From contig NZ_MYFN02000017.1 of assembly GCF_004514425.2 (NCBI RefSeq), forward strand, positions 1 to 64,000: DNA of 64,000 nucleotides. The letters run 5' to 3'. A program made the translations under genes and the position numbers. Below the pieces are notes generated by a model, which did not search any database, was not told where the DNA came from, and saw nothing but the letters and a program-made list of their open reading frames with translations. Origin of the DNA: Shinella sumterensis. GTDB taxonomy: Bacteria; Pseudomonadota; Alphaproteobacteria; Rhizobiales; Rhizobiaceae. Shown here in pieces: positions 1 through 8,135 of the stretch. Every line of letters starts with the position of its first letter. Position 1 is the first letter of the stretch.

Positions 1-2
1 CG

Positions 3-251
3 GGTGCCAAGAGCGCGCAGGAGGCGATGGATTCGCTGTGCGCCGAGCAGGAGAAGGTGCTCGAACGCCTCGAACGCGCCGGCGTCCAGGGCGACATGGG
101 CCCCAAGCTCGCCGAAGAGCACGATCTCGAATACTGGAACAAGGACGCCGTCGCAAAGGGCAACCTCGCTCCACAGCTCAAGATCGAAAACGAAAAGGAA
201 AAACCCCTCACCGTAAACTACGACGAACTCGTCAAATCCTGGCAGAAGTGA
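3..251 (+). CDS. sugar ABC transporter substrate-binding protein, C-terminal end (partial)
   Basis: The reading frame is open from the window edge and stops at TGA 249-251, leaving about 82 residues. The tail (a helical stretch with EYWNKDAV, then TVNYDELVKSWQK) resembles the C-terminus of family 1 extracellular solute-binding proteins of carbohydrate ABC importers. These bind sugar or polyol in the periplasm and deliver it to a membrane permease. The signal peptide and most of the fold lie outside the window, so substrate cannot be judged. It is followed by a hairpin terminator and then by sugar-phosphate genes on the same strand, which fits a carbohydrate locus. Confidence 0.55.
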   Translation, partial: GAKSAQEAMDSLCAEQEKVLERLERAGVQGDMGPKLAEEHDLEYWNKDAVAKGNLAPQLKIENEKEKPLTVNYDELVKSWQK

Positions 252-276
252 GGTTTTCTTCCTTTGAGACCATGCG

Positions 277-301
277 ACGGCCGGGCACGCACCGGCCGTT
301 T
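277..301 (+). terminator. hairpin terminator after the binding-protein gene
   Basis: Perfect 8-bp stem ACGGCCGG / CCGGCCGT with a 7-nt loop, followed by a short T run, 26 nt after the stop codon of the upstream gene. The rest of the gap up to the aldolase gene (302-544) is AT-richer and should contain the aldolase promoter, including the AGTAAAA motif listed separately. Confidence 0.6.
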
Positions 302-318
302 GCATGTCGTGGCGGTGA

Positions 319-325
319 AGTAAAA
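319..325 (+). promoter_or_regulatory. AGTAAAA motif, possible RpiR-type operator half-site
   Basis: AGTAAAA upstream of the aldolase gene is the reverse complement of the TTTACT-containing motif seen three times between the rpiR-type gene and the E1 alpha gene. The same regulator may therefore control the aldolase/phosphatase pair. The motif is short, so this is weak alone; it matters only as a fourth copy in the same locus. Confidence 0.3.
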
Positions 326-544
326 AATATTTCATGATTTTGAAGATTGATCGGGCTGTTGAGAGCGCATCGCGTCGCGGCTTCTTTGAGTGATGCGCTA
401 AACTGCGCGAAGCAAATGATTTTTCGCAATGCCATCCAAGAAAATAATTTACATGAATACATCTTCTTGCTAGGGAGACTGTAGCGATAGTGCTGCTTCG
501 TCGCGTGGCGTAGGCGGCGAAAACCGGCAGGTGGAGTGAAAGTC

Positions 545-1420
545 ATGGCATTCGTCACAATGGGTCCGATGCTGAAGCGCGCGCAGGCGGCCCGCTACGG
601 CATCGCCGCCTTCAACATGATCGACTACAACAGCGTGCGCTCGATCATCGAGGGCGCGGCGGAGCTGGATGCGCCGATTATCGTGCAGGTCTCGGTGAAG
701 ACGATCAAGCACTGGGGCTACAAGCCGATCGCCACCTGGGTGCGCATGCTGGCGGATGATGTCGATGTGCCGGTGGCGCTTCATCTAGACCATTGCAGTG
801 ATGCGGATGTGATCGGTCGCTGTATCGATGCCGGCTGGTCGTCGGTCATGTTCGACGGTTCCTCGCTGCCCTTTGCCGAAAACAAGGCGCGCTCGGAGGA
901 AATCTACCGCATGACCGAACAGGCCGGCGTCGGGCTGGAGGCGGAGATCGGCGCGATCGGTGGCGTCGAGGACGACAAGTTCGTGGCGGAGGATGCCGCG
1001 ATCCTCGCCAACTACGACGAATGCCTCGCCTTCGTGAAGGACATGCCGAACCTCGCAGTCTTCGCGCCCGCCATCGGGACGGCACATGGTTTCTACAAAG
1101 GGCAGCCGAAGATCGCCTATGATCTTCTCGAGCGCATCACGCAATCGATTTCCGTGCCGATTGCGCTGCATGGCGGGACGGGGCTCAGCCAGGACCAATT
1201 CGACCGCTGCATTGCCGGCGGCTGCGCGAAGGTCAACATCTCGACCATGCACAAACATCGTTTCATCGAAGGCTTTATCGGCGTGCGTGCGGAAAAGCCC
1301 AAGCTGGAAGAGCCGCTCCCTTTCATCGTCGGGCAATATAACGCCATGAAGAAGGACGTCGTTGACATGATCCGCATCTTTGGATCGGCCGGCAAGGCCG
1401 CGCATGCGGCGGGGGCGTGA
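545..1420 (+). CDS. class II fructose/tagatose-bisphosphate aldolase family protein
   Basis: A 291-residue TIM-barrel, zinc-dependent aldolase of the FbaA/GatY/KbaY family, which reversibly cleaves ketose bisphosphates to dihydroxyacetone phosphate and an aldehyde. Visible family motifs are HLDHC (Asp82 catalytic, His83 zinc), EAEIGAIGG, GTAHGFYKG (zinc His), ALHGGTGL (zinc His) and KVNIST (phosphate/DHAP binding). An in-frame GTG lies at 536, but GGAG at 533-536 is well placed for ATG 545, so the shorter start is preferred. The stop is 4 nt before the HAD gene, so the two are cotranscribed. The aldol substrate (fructose, tagatose or another ketose bisphosphate) cannot be read from sequence; the locus suggests catabolism rather than central glycolysis. 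Confidence 0.85.
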   Translation: MAFVTMGPMLKRAQAARYGIAAFNMIDYNSVRSIIEGAAELDAPIIVQVSVKTIKHWGYKPIATWVRMLADDVDVPVALHLDHCSDADVIGRCIDAGWSSVMFDGSSLPFAENKARSEEIYRMTEQAGVGLEAEIGAIGGVEDDKFVAEDAAILANYDECLAFVKDMPNLAVFAPAIGTAHGFYKGQPKIAYDLLERITQSISVPIALHGGTGLSQDQFDRCIAGGCAKVNISTMHKHRFIEGFIGVRAEKPKLEEPLPFIVGQYNAMKKDVVDMIRIFGSAGKAAHAAGA

Positions 1421-1424
1421 ACCG

Positions 1425-2126
1425 ATGCAGGCTCTTATTTTCGATTGCGACGGCGTTCTCGTAGACACCGAGCGCGACGGGCATCGCGTTTCCTTCAACG
1501 AGGCCTTTGCCGAACTCGGCATAGACTGCGTCTGGTCGGTCGAGCGCTATGGCGAACTGCTTCTGACCGCTGGCGGCAAGGAACGCATGCGGCGGCATTT
1601 CGATGAGACGGGTTGGCCCGCCGGCACCGAGGACCGGGACGCGTTGATTTCGACGATCCACAAGCGCAAGACCGCGATCTTCATGCGACTGATCGAGGAG
1701 GGCGGCCTGCCGCTTCGGCCCGGCATCGCGCGCATCGTTGACGAGGCCATTGCAAGCGGTATCACGCTCGCGGTTTGCTCGACATCGAACGAGAAGGCCG
1801 TCCAGGCGGTGGTCGATGTGATGCTCGGACCTGAACGGTCCAGGAAGATTACAGTTTTCGCGGGCGACATGGTCGCCGCCAAGAAGCCGGCGCCGGATAT
1901 CTACAATCTCGCCGCGCGGACGCTCGGGCTCGATCCGAGCAATTGTGTGGTAATCGAGGACAGCAACAACGGGCTGCGCGCGGCCAAGGCGGCCGGCATG
2001 CACTGCGTCGTGACGATCTCGTCCTATACCGGCGAGGAGGATTTTTCGCTCGCTGACCGGGTCGTGGATGATCTGGATGCAGGAAACGTCGATATCTCGT
2101 TCTGCCGCGCACTCATCGACGCCTGA
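1425..2126 (+). CDS. CbbY-like HAD-superfamily sugar phosphatase
   Basis: A 233-residue HAD subfamily IA hydrolase. It has the nucleophile motif DCDGVLVD (Asp7/Asp9), CSTSNEKAV (motif II), the Lys of AKKPAPDIY and the acidic motif VVIEDSNNGLRAAKAAG. The N-terminal cap region (ERDGHRVSFNEAF followed by GGKERMRR) is typical of CbbY-type proteins, some of which dephosphorylate xylulose-1,5-bisphosphate. It starts 4 nt after the aldolase stop and is probably translationally coupled to it. Inferred role: housekeeping or pathway phosphatase for a sugar (bis)phosphate made in this catabolic locus. Beta-phosphoglucomutase relatives share this fold, so the substrate is open. Confidence 0.75.
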   Translation: MQALIFDCDGVLVDTERDGHRVSFNEAFAELGIDCVWSVERYGELLLTAGGKERMRRHFDETGWPAGTEDRDALISTIHKRKTAIFMRLIEEGGLPLRPGIARIVDEAIASGITLAVCSTSNEKAVQAVVDVMLGPERSRKITVFAGDMVAAKKPAPDIYNLAARTLGLDPSNCVVIEDSNNGLRAAKAAGMHCVVTISSYTGEEDFSLADRVVDDLDAGNVDISFCRALIDA

Positions 2127-2151
2127 AAATTGGCATTCCGATCTGTGGTTC

Positions 2152-2180
2152 AAGCCGGCGGATTCGTTCAGCCGGCTTTT
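2152..2180. terminator. terminator between convergent HAD and RpiR-type genes
   Basis: 8-bp stem AAGCCGGC / GCCGGCTT with an 11-nt loop and following TT, sitting between the HAD gene on + and the regulator on -. It overlaps the last codons of the regulator. It probably serves the forward transcript and possibly both. Confidence 0.5.
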
Positions 2181-3079
2181 CCGCTTTTATGCCGATAGCG
2201 CTTTTCGAGAGCCTCGCCTGTGACCTTCAACGCCTTGGCCGGTTCTTCGCCCGCACGGAAGATCGTGCCGACATAAAGCAAGTCGATCAAAAACAGCTGA
2301 CTGAGTCGTCCTTCCAGAAAGTCGCCGTGTAGCGGCACGAGCTGCTGCCCCGCACTCCAGGTAGTCAGTGCGACATCGGCGGCGCGCCCGACATCCGATC
2401 CGACATTGCTCGTGATGGCAATCGTCGTTGCCTTTCTCTCACGTGCCAGATGCAACGCGTCCGTTACCGTCTCGGTGGTGCCGGTATGCGAGATGCCGAC
2501 CATCACGTCCTTCTCGGTCATCGTCGCGGCGACGATCGTCTGGGTATAGCCGTCGCGGAGACTGGTGGCCTCGAAGCCCGCCTTCATAAACATATGGGCG
2601 GCCTCGTCGCAGATCGCCGCCGCACCACCCACGCCGACGAAGACGATCTTGCGCGCATTGCGCAACGCTTCCACGGCCTGCTCGAGCCTGTGGGCGTCCA
2701 GCATGCGCTGCGTGCCGTCTACGCCGGCAATCAGAAGATTGGCAAGCTTGCTCGATGTGCTGATCAGGGAGTCCGTATCTTCGATCTCGAGCGGCAGGTT
2801 GACGAAGCTCGCACGTGCGCGTGCGCCCTCGGCAAGCGACAGCTTCATGTCCGAATAGCCGTCATAGCCAAGCGCCCGGCTTACGCGGCTGATCGTGGCT
2901 TCCGAGACGCCAAGCGTGCGGCCGAGTTCCGTAATGGATGAATCGAGACGCCGTCCGGCATTTTCCCGCAGGAAGTCCGCGACGATGCGCTCCGATTTCC
3001 TGAGCGTGCCATAGCGTTCCTGAATCCGCTCCAGAAGGTCGCTCTGCTTAAGGTCGCTCAAAGGTCGAGCATCAGTCAT
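2168..3079 (-). CDS. MurR/RpiR family transcriptional regulator
   Basis: A 303-residue regulator with an N-terminal helix-turn-helix of the RpiR type (about residues 1-80; SITELGRTLGVSEATISRVS is the recognition region) and a C-terminal SIS sugar-phosphate-binding domain (about 125-260; motifs VFVGVGGAAAICDEAA and VGISHTGTTETV). Family members sense phosphosugars and usually repress sugar-catabolic operons. The gene is divergent from the E1 alpha operon and convergent with the aldolase/HAD pair. Three copies of a TTTACT motif in its upstream gap are likely binding sites, the nearest 75 nt from its start, which suggests autoregulation. The effector is unknown. Confidence 0.88.
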   Translation of the reverse strand: MTDARPLSDLKQSDLLERIQERYGTLRKSERIVADFLRENAGRRLDSSITELGRTLGVSEATISRVSRALGYDGYSDMKLSLAEGARARASFVNLPLEIEDTDSLISTSSKLANLLIAGVDGTQRMLDAHRLEQAVEALRNARKIVFVGVGGAAAICDEAAHMFMKAGFEATSLRDGYTQTIVAATMTEKDVMVGISHTGTTETVTDALHLARERKATTIAITSNVGSDVGRAADVALTTWSAGQQLVPLHGDFLEGRLSQLFLIDLLYVGTIFRAGEEPAKALKVTGEALEKRYRHKSGKAG

Positions 3080-3153
3080 GACTTCAATCCAGGGTGCCGG
3101 CCGCGGCCGATAGGTCTGCTGAACATTGGTAGCACTATCGCCTGAGGAAGAAA

Positions 3154-3317
3154 AGTTTACTCTCTGCTTTTCAAGCCGGTACGTGCAGCGAAAAGCTCAC
3201 CGCGTGATCGCTCGTTTTGCTGCGCCATAAACACGCCCGTCAGATTGTGGAAAGAATTTTACTTTTTGCTGGATTTCTCTGCTGGCTTCGCAGGCCGCAC
3301 AAGGCAGAAGTTTTACT
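3154..3317 (+). repeat. three direct copies of a TTTACT-containing motif
   Basis: AGTTTACT at 3154-3161, AGAATTTTACT at 3253-3263 and AGAAGTTTTACT at 3306-3317. Each is followed by a T-rich run, and the copies are 102 and 54 nt apart. Their position next to an RpiR-type regulator makes them candidate operators; this is inference from repetition only. Confidence 0.4.
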
Positions 3318-3379
3318 CCATTTTTTGTCTGCGATCCCGCATGACATAAAAAGCCATTAAAAAACAATGGTTTTGGTTG

Positions 3380-3420
3380 CTCGTCATCTGTTGACGAGAG
3401 ATTTCCCTGCTGAATTCAGC
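3380..3420. promoter_or_regulatory. two perfect palindromes before the E1 alpha operon
   Basis: CTCGTCA-TCTGT-TGACGAG (3380-3398) and GCTGAATTCAGC (3409-3420) lie 100-140 nt upstream of the E1 alpha start. Both have full dyad symmetry, the shape expected for a dimeric repressor site. The first overlaps a TTGACG that could act as a -35 box. Confidence 0.4.
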
Positions 3421-3519
3421 GCTTTCATTTATGAAGAAAATTTTCTCGACAACGTGTTTTTCGGATGTTAGAACGCCATTCATCGACAAGCGATCTTCAT
3501 ATCGGGGAGAGAGAAATCC

Positions 3520-4506
3520 ATGGCAGCGCAGGCTCAGAAGGCGAATGCACCCTCGCGGGAGCTTCTGGAAAAACTTTTCAGGACGGCCTACAAAATCCGT
3601 GTCTTCGAGTCCGAAGGCATCAAGCTCTATCGTCAGGGGCTGATCCGTGGATACTTCCATCCCTATCTCGGGCAGGAAGGCATCGCGACCGGCGTGTGCG
3701 CGGCCTTGCAGGAGGGGGATTTCATCGCCTCGACCCACCGCGGGCACGGCCACTGCATCGCGTGGGGCGCCGATGTGAAGCGCATGGTGGCCGAACTCCT
3801 GCAGAAGGAGACCGGTTACTGCCGCGGCTACGGCGGCTCCATGCACATCGCCGACATCAGGGCCGGTAATCTCGGGGCAAACGGCATCGTGGGCGCCGGT
3901 ACGCCGCTCGGCGTCGGTGCGGCGCTCGCCAACCAGATCAAGGGTAACGACGCCGTTACGGTGACCTTCTCGACGGACGGCGCCTCCAACAACGGCACGT
4001 TCCTGGAATCGCTCAATCTGGCGGCGATCTGGAACCTGTCCTACGTGCTCGTCGTCGAGAACAACCAGTATGCGGTCTCCACCCGCATCGAGGAATCCAC
4101 GCGCGACGTCGATCTCTACAAGCGCGGCCTCGCCATTGGCGTGGAGAGCCATCAGGTCGACGGCAATGACTCACTCGCCGTCTATCACCTTATGCAGGAT
4201 GCGGTTGAAAAGTGCCGCCGTGGAGAAGGTCCGATCCTCATCGAGGCGAAGACCTACCGCCACATGGGCCACCATGTGAACGATCCCGGCAAGTATATGC
4301 CGGCCGACACGCTGGCCTATTACAAGGAGCGCGACCCGGTCGATCGCGCGCGCAATGCTCTCGTCGAGATCGTCGGTCTCGACCAGGCCGAAATCGAAGC
4401 GATCGAAAACGAGATCAAGCAGGAATTCGAGGATGCCGTCGAATTCTCCAAGGCGAGCCGTGAGATCACGCTCGCCGAGTTCAACGAATTCGTCGAAGCC
4501 TACTGA
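3520..4506 (+). CDS. thiamine pyrophosphate-dependent dehydrogenase E1 component, alpha subunit (acetoin/pyruvate dehydrogenase type)
   Basis: A 328-residue E1 alpha subunit. With E1 beta it binds thiamine diphosphate, decarboxylates a 2-oxoacid or cleaves an acetoin-like ketol, and passes the acyl group to lipoyl-E2. Visible features are the early substrate-channel motif HRGHGHCIAWG, GGSMH, and the TPP/Mg motif TDGASNNG through VVENN. The usual GDG start of the TPP motif reads TDG here, a modest deviation. The RBS GGGGAGAG precedes ATG 3520. It is the first gene of a tightly spaced operon with E1 beta, transaldolase, AcoC-type E2 and E3. The hydrolase-type E2 points to the acetoin-dehydrogenase branch, but the true substrate is probably another ketol. 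Confidence 0.85.
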   Translation: MAAQAQKANAPSRELLEKLFRTAYKIRVFESEGIKLYRQGLIRGYFHPYLGQEGIATGVCAALQEGDFIASTHRGHGHCIAWGADVKRMVAELLQKETGYCRGYGGSMHIADIRAGNLGANGIVGAGTPLGVGAALANQIKGNDAVTVTFSTDGASNNGTFLESLNLAAIWNLSYVLVVENNQYAVSTRIEESTRDVDLYKRGLAIGVESHQVDGNDSLAVYHLMQDAVEKCRRGEGPILIEAKTYRHMGHHVNDPGKYMPADTLAYYKERDPVDRARNALVEIVGLDQAEIEAIENEIKQEFEDAVEFSKASREITLAEFNEFVEAY

Positions 4507-4527
4507 GCAGACGGGGAGGATCATACC

Positions 4528-5532
4528 ATGGCCAGAGAAATCATGTACCGCGATGCGCTGCGCGAGGCGATCGACGAGGAAATGGAACGCGACAGCACCG
4601 TCTTCATCATCGGCGAAGGTATTGCCGAACGCGGTGGCTCCTACAAGGTTACGGAAGGCTTGCTGTCGAAATACGGTCCCAAGCGCGTGCGTGACACGCC
4701 GATTGCCGAAGCCGGCATGATCGGCGTCGGCGTGGGCGCGGCCATTGCCGGTGCCCGGCCGATCGTGGAAATTCTCTATATCGACTTCGCCATGCTCGGT
4801 ATGGACATGATCGTCAACCAGGCCGCCAAGTTCCGTCTGATGACCGGCGGCGACGGTCGGGTTCCCTTCGTCATGCGCACGCAGGGCGGGACGGGCGGCG
4901 GCGTAGCGGCACAGCATTCGCAGAGCCTCGAGGCGCTGTTCTATCATATTCCCGGTCTGAAGGTCGTCATGCCGTCGACGCCGGCGGATGCGAAGGGTCT
5001 TTTGAAATATGCGCTGCGGCAGCCCGATCCGGTGATGTTCCTGGAGCACAAGCATCTGTACATGACGAAGGGCCTCGTTCCCGATGGCGAGCACGTCATC
5101 GAGTTCGGCAAGGGCGATATCAAGCGCCCGGGCAAGGACGTGACGCTGATCGCCTGGTCAAACATGATCCCGCGGACGCTGGAAGCAGCCGAGAGACTAG
5201 CGGCCGAGGGCATCGATGCAGAGGTGATCGATCCGCGCACGCTCGTGCCGCTCGACAAGGATATGATCCTTGGCTCGGTCGCCAAGACCAACCGTGCCGT
5301 CATCGTTCAAGAGGCCGTGCGTCGCGGCGGCGTCGCTTCTGATATCGCGTCCATCATTCAGGAGGAGGCGTTCTACCAGCTGGACGCGCCAATCGAGATC
5401 GTCGCCGGTCTCAACATACCGATCCCGTTCAACCTTGAGCTTGAAAAGGCAAGCGTTCCACAGGTGGACGACATCGTGCTTGCCGTGCGCCGCACGCTTC
5501 ATTCGAAGCCGCTGGCGCAGGCCGCTGAGTGA
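4528..5532 (+). CDS. thiamine pyrophosphate-dependent dehydrogenase E1 component, beta subunit
   Basis: A 334-residue transketolase-like E1 beta subunit with an N-terminal pyrimidine-binding domain and a C-terminal transketolase C domain (from about residue 200). The TPP-activating glutamate lies in TPIAEAGMIGVGVGAA, and the family signature QGGTGGGVAAQHSQSLEA and the motif VIDPRTLVPLD are clear. It starts 21 nt after E1 alpha with GGGGAGG as RBS. It forms the alpha2beta2 E1 enzyme with the preceding gene. Acetoin (AcoB) and pyruvate (PdhB) subunits are hard to separate by eye; the downstream E2 favours the acetoin-type complex. Confidence 0.87.
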   Translation: MAREIMYRDALREAIDEEMERDSTVFIIGEGIAERGGSYKVTEGLLSKYGPKRVRDTPIAEAGMIGVGVGAAIAGARPIVEILYIDFAMLGMDMIVNQAAKFRLMTGGDGRVPFVMRTQGGTGGGVAAQHSQSLEALFYHIPGLKVVMPSTPADAKGLLKYALRQPDPVMFLEHKHLYMTKGLVPDGEHVIEFGKGDIKRPGKDVTLIAWSNMIPRTLEAAERLAAEGIDAEVIDPRTLVPLDKDMILGSVAKTNRAVIVQEAVRRGGVASDIASIIQEEAFYQLDAPIEIVAGLNIPIPFNLELEKASVPQVDDIVLAVRRTLHSKPLAQAAE

Positions 5533-5554
5533 GAAGAGAGATCGGGAGACGACC

Positions 5555-6775
5555 ATGTCCTTGCATGTGCTGGAAAAGCTCGCGGCCACAAATCCGGACT
5601 GTGAAATCTGGTGGGATTCCTCACCCCTGATCTACGAGGGTTGGAAAGCCGCCGTCCTGGAGGATGCGCCTGCTGGAAAGCGGGCAGAATGGGAGGCGCA
5701 GCTGACGCGTCTCTTCGATGCGGAAACCGCTGCACGTGACGGAACGATGGGCTTTCGTGGCGTCACGACCAATCCGCCGCTTTCGCTCCAGGCGATCCAG
5801 GCCGATCCGGCCTTCTGGGCGGACGAGATCCGCAGGATCGGATCGACACGCAATGCCGATGATGTCGAGGATATCTACTGGGCGGTCTATCTCGATGTCG
5901 TGCGCCGCGGCGCGGCGATGATCCGCAGGGTCTTCGATACATCGGGCGGCAAGTACGGCTATGTCTCCGGCCAGGTGGATCCACGCTTCGTCACGGACAA
6001 GGCGCGCATGCTGGAGCAGGGGCTCCAGCTTGCAGAGATTGCGCCGAACGTCATGGTGAAGATCCCCGGTTCGAAGGAAGGCTACGAGGTCATCGAGGAA
6101 CTGACGGCCCACGGCATCTCCACCAACAACACGACGTCCTTCACCGTTCCGCAATATATCGCCTGCATGGACGCCGTCTCACGCGGTCTTGAGCGGGCAA
6201 GGGCAGCGGGTGTCGATCTGTCGAAATGGCGCTCGGTGATCACCCATATGTCGTCCCGTCTCGGGAATGTGGGCGACCTCAAGGCTCAGGCCGATGCGCG
6301 CGGTATTTCGCTTTCGCCGGAGGAAATTCTGCTTGGCGAAATGGCGGTGCTGAAGCGAGCCTATCGCTACGGCAAGGAGCGCAACCATCCCAGCAAGATG
6401 CTGCAATGCTCCATGCGCGTGCAGGACGAAGGCGAGGGCGGCAAGGCATCGAGCGGCCATATTGCGCTGATCGCCGGCGGCGACTTCGTCTATACCTGCC
6501 CGCCGGGCTACATTACGCAACTCATGAGGGCCGAGGACCGGCTACCGGATTTCGATCCCACCGCAATCGATACGGACGCGTCGCCGGAGCTCATCGAGAA
6601 ACTGCTGCGCATTCCCTATTTCCGCCAGGCCTATGAATTCGACGGCATGAAGCCGGAGGAGTTCTCACGCTTTGGCGCCTTCGCCGCAACGGCTGCTGAA
6701 TTCGCAGCCGCCACCCGCAAGACCGTGGATTTCGTCGCGCAGTCGGTCGAAACGCTCCACCGTCGCGTGGCCTGA
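5555..6775 (+). CDS. transaldolase family protein
   Basis: A 406-residue TIM-barrel protein of the transaldolase family. Transaldolases move a three-carbon dihydroxyacetone unit between sugar phosphates through a Schiff base. Motifs are GFRGVTTNPP near the N-terminus, NVMVKIPGS with the expected Schiff-base Lys169, and the following GISTNNTTSFTVPQ. At about 400 residues it is longer than E. coli TalB (about 317), and the extra segments are not from another recognisable domain. ATG 5555 follows GGGAG; the frame is open further upstream inside E1 beta, but no start there is credible. It sits between E1 beta and E2, 22 nt after the former and 13 nt before the latter, an unusual insertion in a 2-oxoacid/ketol dehydrogenase operon. 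Confidence 0.82.
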   Translation: MSLHVLEKLAATNPDCEIWWDSSPLIYEGWKAAVLEDAPAGKRAEWEAQLTRLFDAETAARDGTMGFRGVTTNPPLSLQAIQADPAFWADEIRRIGSTRNADDVEDIYWAVYLDVVRRGAAMIRRVFDTSGGKYGYVSGQVDPRFVTDKARMLEQGLQLAEIAPNVMVKIPGSKEGYEVIEELTAHGISTNNTTSFTVPQYIACMDAVSRGLERARAAGVDLSKWRSVITHMSSRLGNVGDLKAQADARGISLSPEEILLGEMAVLKRAYRYGKERNHPSKMLQCSMRVQDEGEGGKASSGHIALIAGGDFVYTCPPGYITQLMRAEDRLPDFDPTAIDTDASPELIEKLLRIPYFRQAYEFDGMKPEEFSRFGAFAATAAEFAAATRKTVDFVAQSVETLHRRVA

Positions 6776-6788
6776 GAGGAGAACCGTC

Positions 6789-8114
6789 ATGGCACGTCCC
6801 ATTCTGATGCCACAGGTCGGTCAGGACCTGACCGAAGGCAAGATCACGGCGATCCTCGTGAAGGTCGGCGACAAGGTCAAAAAGGGCGACATCGTCGCCG
6901 AGGTCGAATCCGAAAAGGCGGTCTTCGAGGTCGAGGCCTTCGAGACGGGTACGATCCTCGAAATACGCTATAATGTCGGCGACATGGGTGTTGTTCTTGA
7001 ACCTCTCATGATGGTCGGCGACGAGGGCGAGAAGCTCGAAGCCGCCACCACTCCTGTCGCAGCTTTCTCCGGCGAAGATGCCCAGTCCATTGTGGAAACT
7101 GCCAAGGAGAATATCGCCGTCTTCCCGCGAGAGTCCGTTCGTGAAAACGAGACGGCCTACCTGAAATCGGGTACCGGCGGTTCCTCGCCGCTTGCCCGAC
7201 GGATTGCCGCTTCCGCCGGCATCGATATCGCCCGGGTGTCCGGCTCCGGTCCGCGCGGTGCTGTGGTGAAGCGCGATGTGGAGGCATTCAAGCGCTCCTC
7301 CGGCTCGGGCACGCTCGTCAACTTCGGCGGCGCCGCTTCGACGGCTTCAAGCGGCCGCAGCGTCCTCAAGACGCTGCAAGCCGGTGTGGGAGATCCGGTG
7401 CTGTTCGTTCACGGCTTCGGAGCCGAGCTTTCCGCCTGGCGGTCGTTCATCGGCCATATCAGCGTGGCCAATCCGATCCTCGCGATCGACCTTCCCGGTC
7501 ACGGTGGCGCGGCGAATGCATCGGCCGACAGCTTCGACGATCTTGTGGCCGTCGTGCGCGCCACGCTAGCTGCCGAGAAGATCGAGCGGCTGCATCTGGT
7601 CGGCCATTCGCTCGGCGCGGCAGTCGCCACGACAATCGCCGGTGGTGGTGACTTCGACGTGCGGTCGCTGACGCTGATTGCGCCGGCCGGCCTCGGACCC
7701 AAGATCAACGGCGACTATGTGAGCGGGTTCCTGTCTGCCGACAGCGAGGCAGCACTTCAGGCCTGGCTCGGCCTTCTGGTCCACGAGCCGGCGAGCCTGC
7801 CGGGCGTCCTGGTCCGCGCGACACTCTCCGGTCGCGAAGGAACGGGTATGGTGGCGAACCAGACACGGCTTGCCGCCGGTGTCTTTGCGGGAAGCACACA
7901 GCTCTTCTCCGTGCGTGATGCCCTCAACCGTTTCGGCGGCCCGGCTCGCGTTATCGTTGGAGAGCAGGACCGGATCATTCCGGCAGAACACAGCAATGCA
8001 TTGCCCGCGCATGTGGGGTTGCACCGCCTTCCACAGGTCGGCCACCTGCCGCAGCTCGAAGCCGCCCCGCTCGTCGGCCGGCTCGTGTCGCAGACCATTC
8101 GAAGCGCTAGCTGA
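6789..8114 (+). CDS. AcoC-type E2: lipoyl domain, E3-binding domain and alpha/beta-hydrolase fusion
   Basis: A 441-residue three-part protein. Residues 1-80 form a biotinyl/lipoyl domain with lipoylation site ESEK (Lys43). Residues about 130-165 form a peripheral subunit-binding domain (SPLARRIAASAGIDIARVSG, then GPRGAVVKRDV). Residues about 195-440 form an alpha/beta hydrolase with nucleophile GHSLG (Ser274) and the C-terminal catalytic His in VGHLP. This architecture is that of the acetoin dehydrogenase E2 subunit, where the hydrolase fold replaces the usual CoA-acyltransferase core. It should transfer the acyl group made by E1 to CoA. RBS GAGGAG lies just before ATG 6789. Confidence 0.88.
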   Translation: MARPILMPQVGQDLTEGKITAILVKVGDKVKKGDIVAEVESEKAVFEVEAFETGTILEIRYNVGDMGVVLEPLMMVGDEGEKLEAATTPVAAFSGEDAQSIVETAKENIAVFPRESVRENETAYLKSGTGGSSPLARRIAASAGIDIARVSGSGPRGAVVKRDVEAFKRSSGSGTLVNFGGAASTASSGRSVLKTLQAGVGDPVLFVHGFGAELSAWRSFIGHISVANPILAIDLPGHGGAANASADSFDDLVAVVRATLAAEKIERLHLVGHSLGAAVATTIAGGGDFDVRSLTLIAPAGLGPKINGDYVSGFLSADSEAALQAWLGLLVHEPASLPGVLVRATLSGREGTGMVANQTRLAAGVFAGSTQLFSVRDALNRFGGPARVIVGEQDRIIPAEHSNALPAHVGLHRLPQVGHLPQLEAAPLVGRLVSQTIRSAS

Positions 8115-8135
8115 GCGCTTCGCCTCCCGGCCGTG

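Larger units (their letters stand above)
3080..3519. other. 440-nt divergent regulatory region (rpiR-type gene / E1 alpha operon)
   Basis: No credible gene. The stretch is AT-richer than its surroundings and carries three direct copies of a TTTACT-containing motif (3154-3317), a perfect inverted repeat CTCGTCA-N5-TGACGAG (3380-3398) and a perfect palindrome GCTGAATTCAGC (3409-3420). It must hold the promoters of both flanking transcription units. Confidence 0.7.

Noticed and set aside
21-337. Short + frames at 4-216 and 38-337
   Set aside because: Arg/Ser-rich shadows of the partial binding-protein gene.
3080-3519. Sigma-54 promoter for the acetoin-type operon
   Set aside because: No TGGCAC-N5-TTGCA-like element is present, and no AcoR-type activator gene is nearby.
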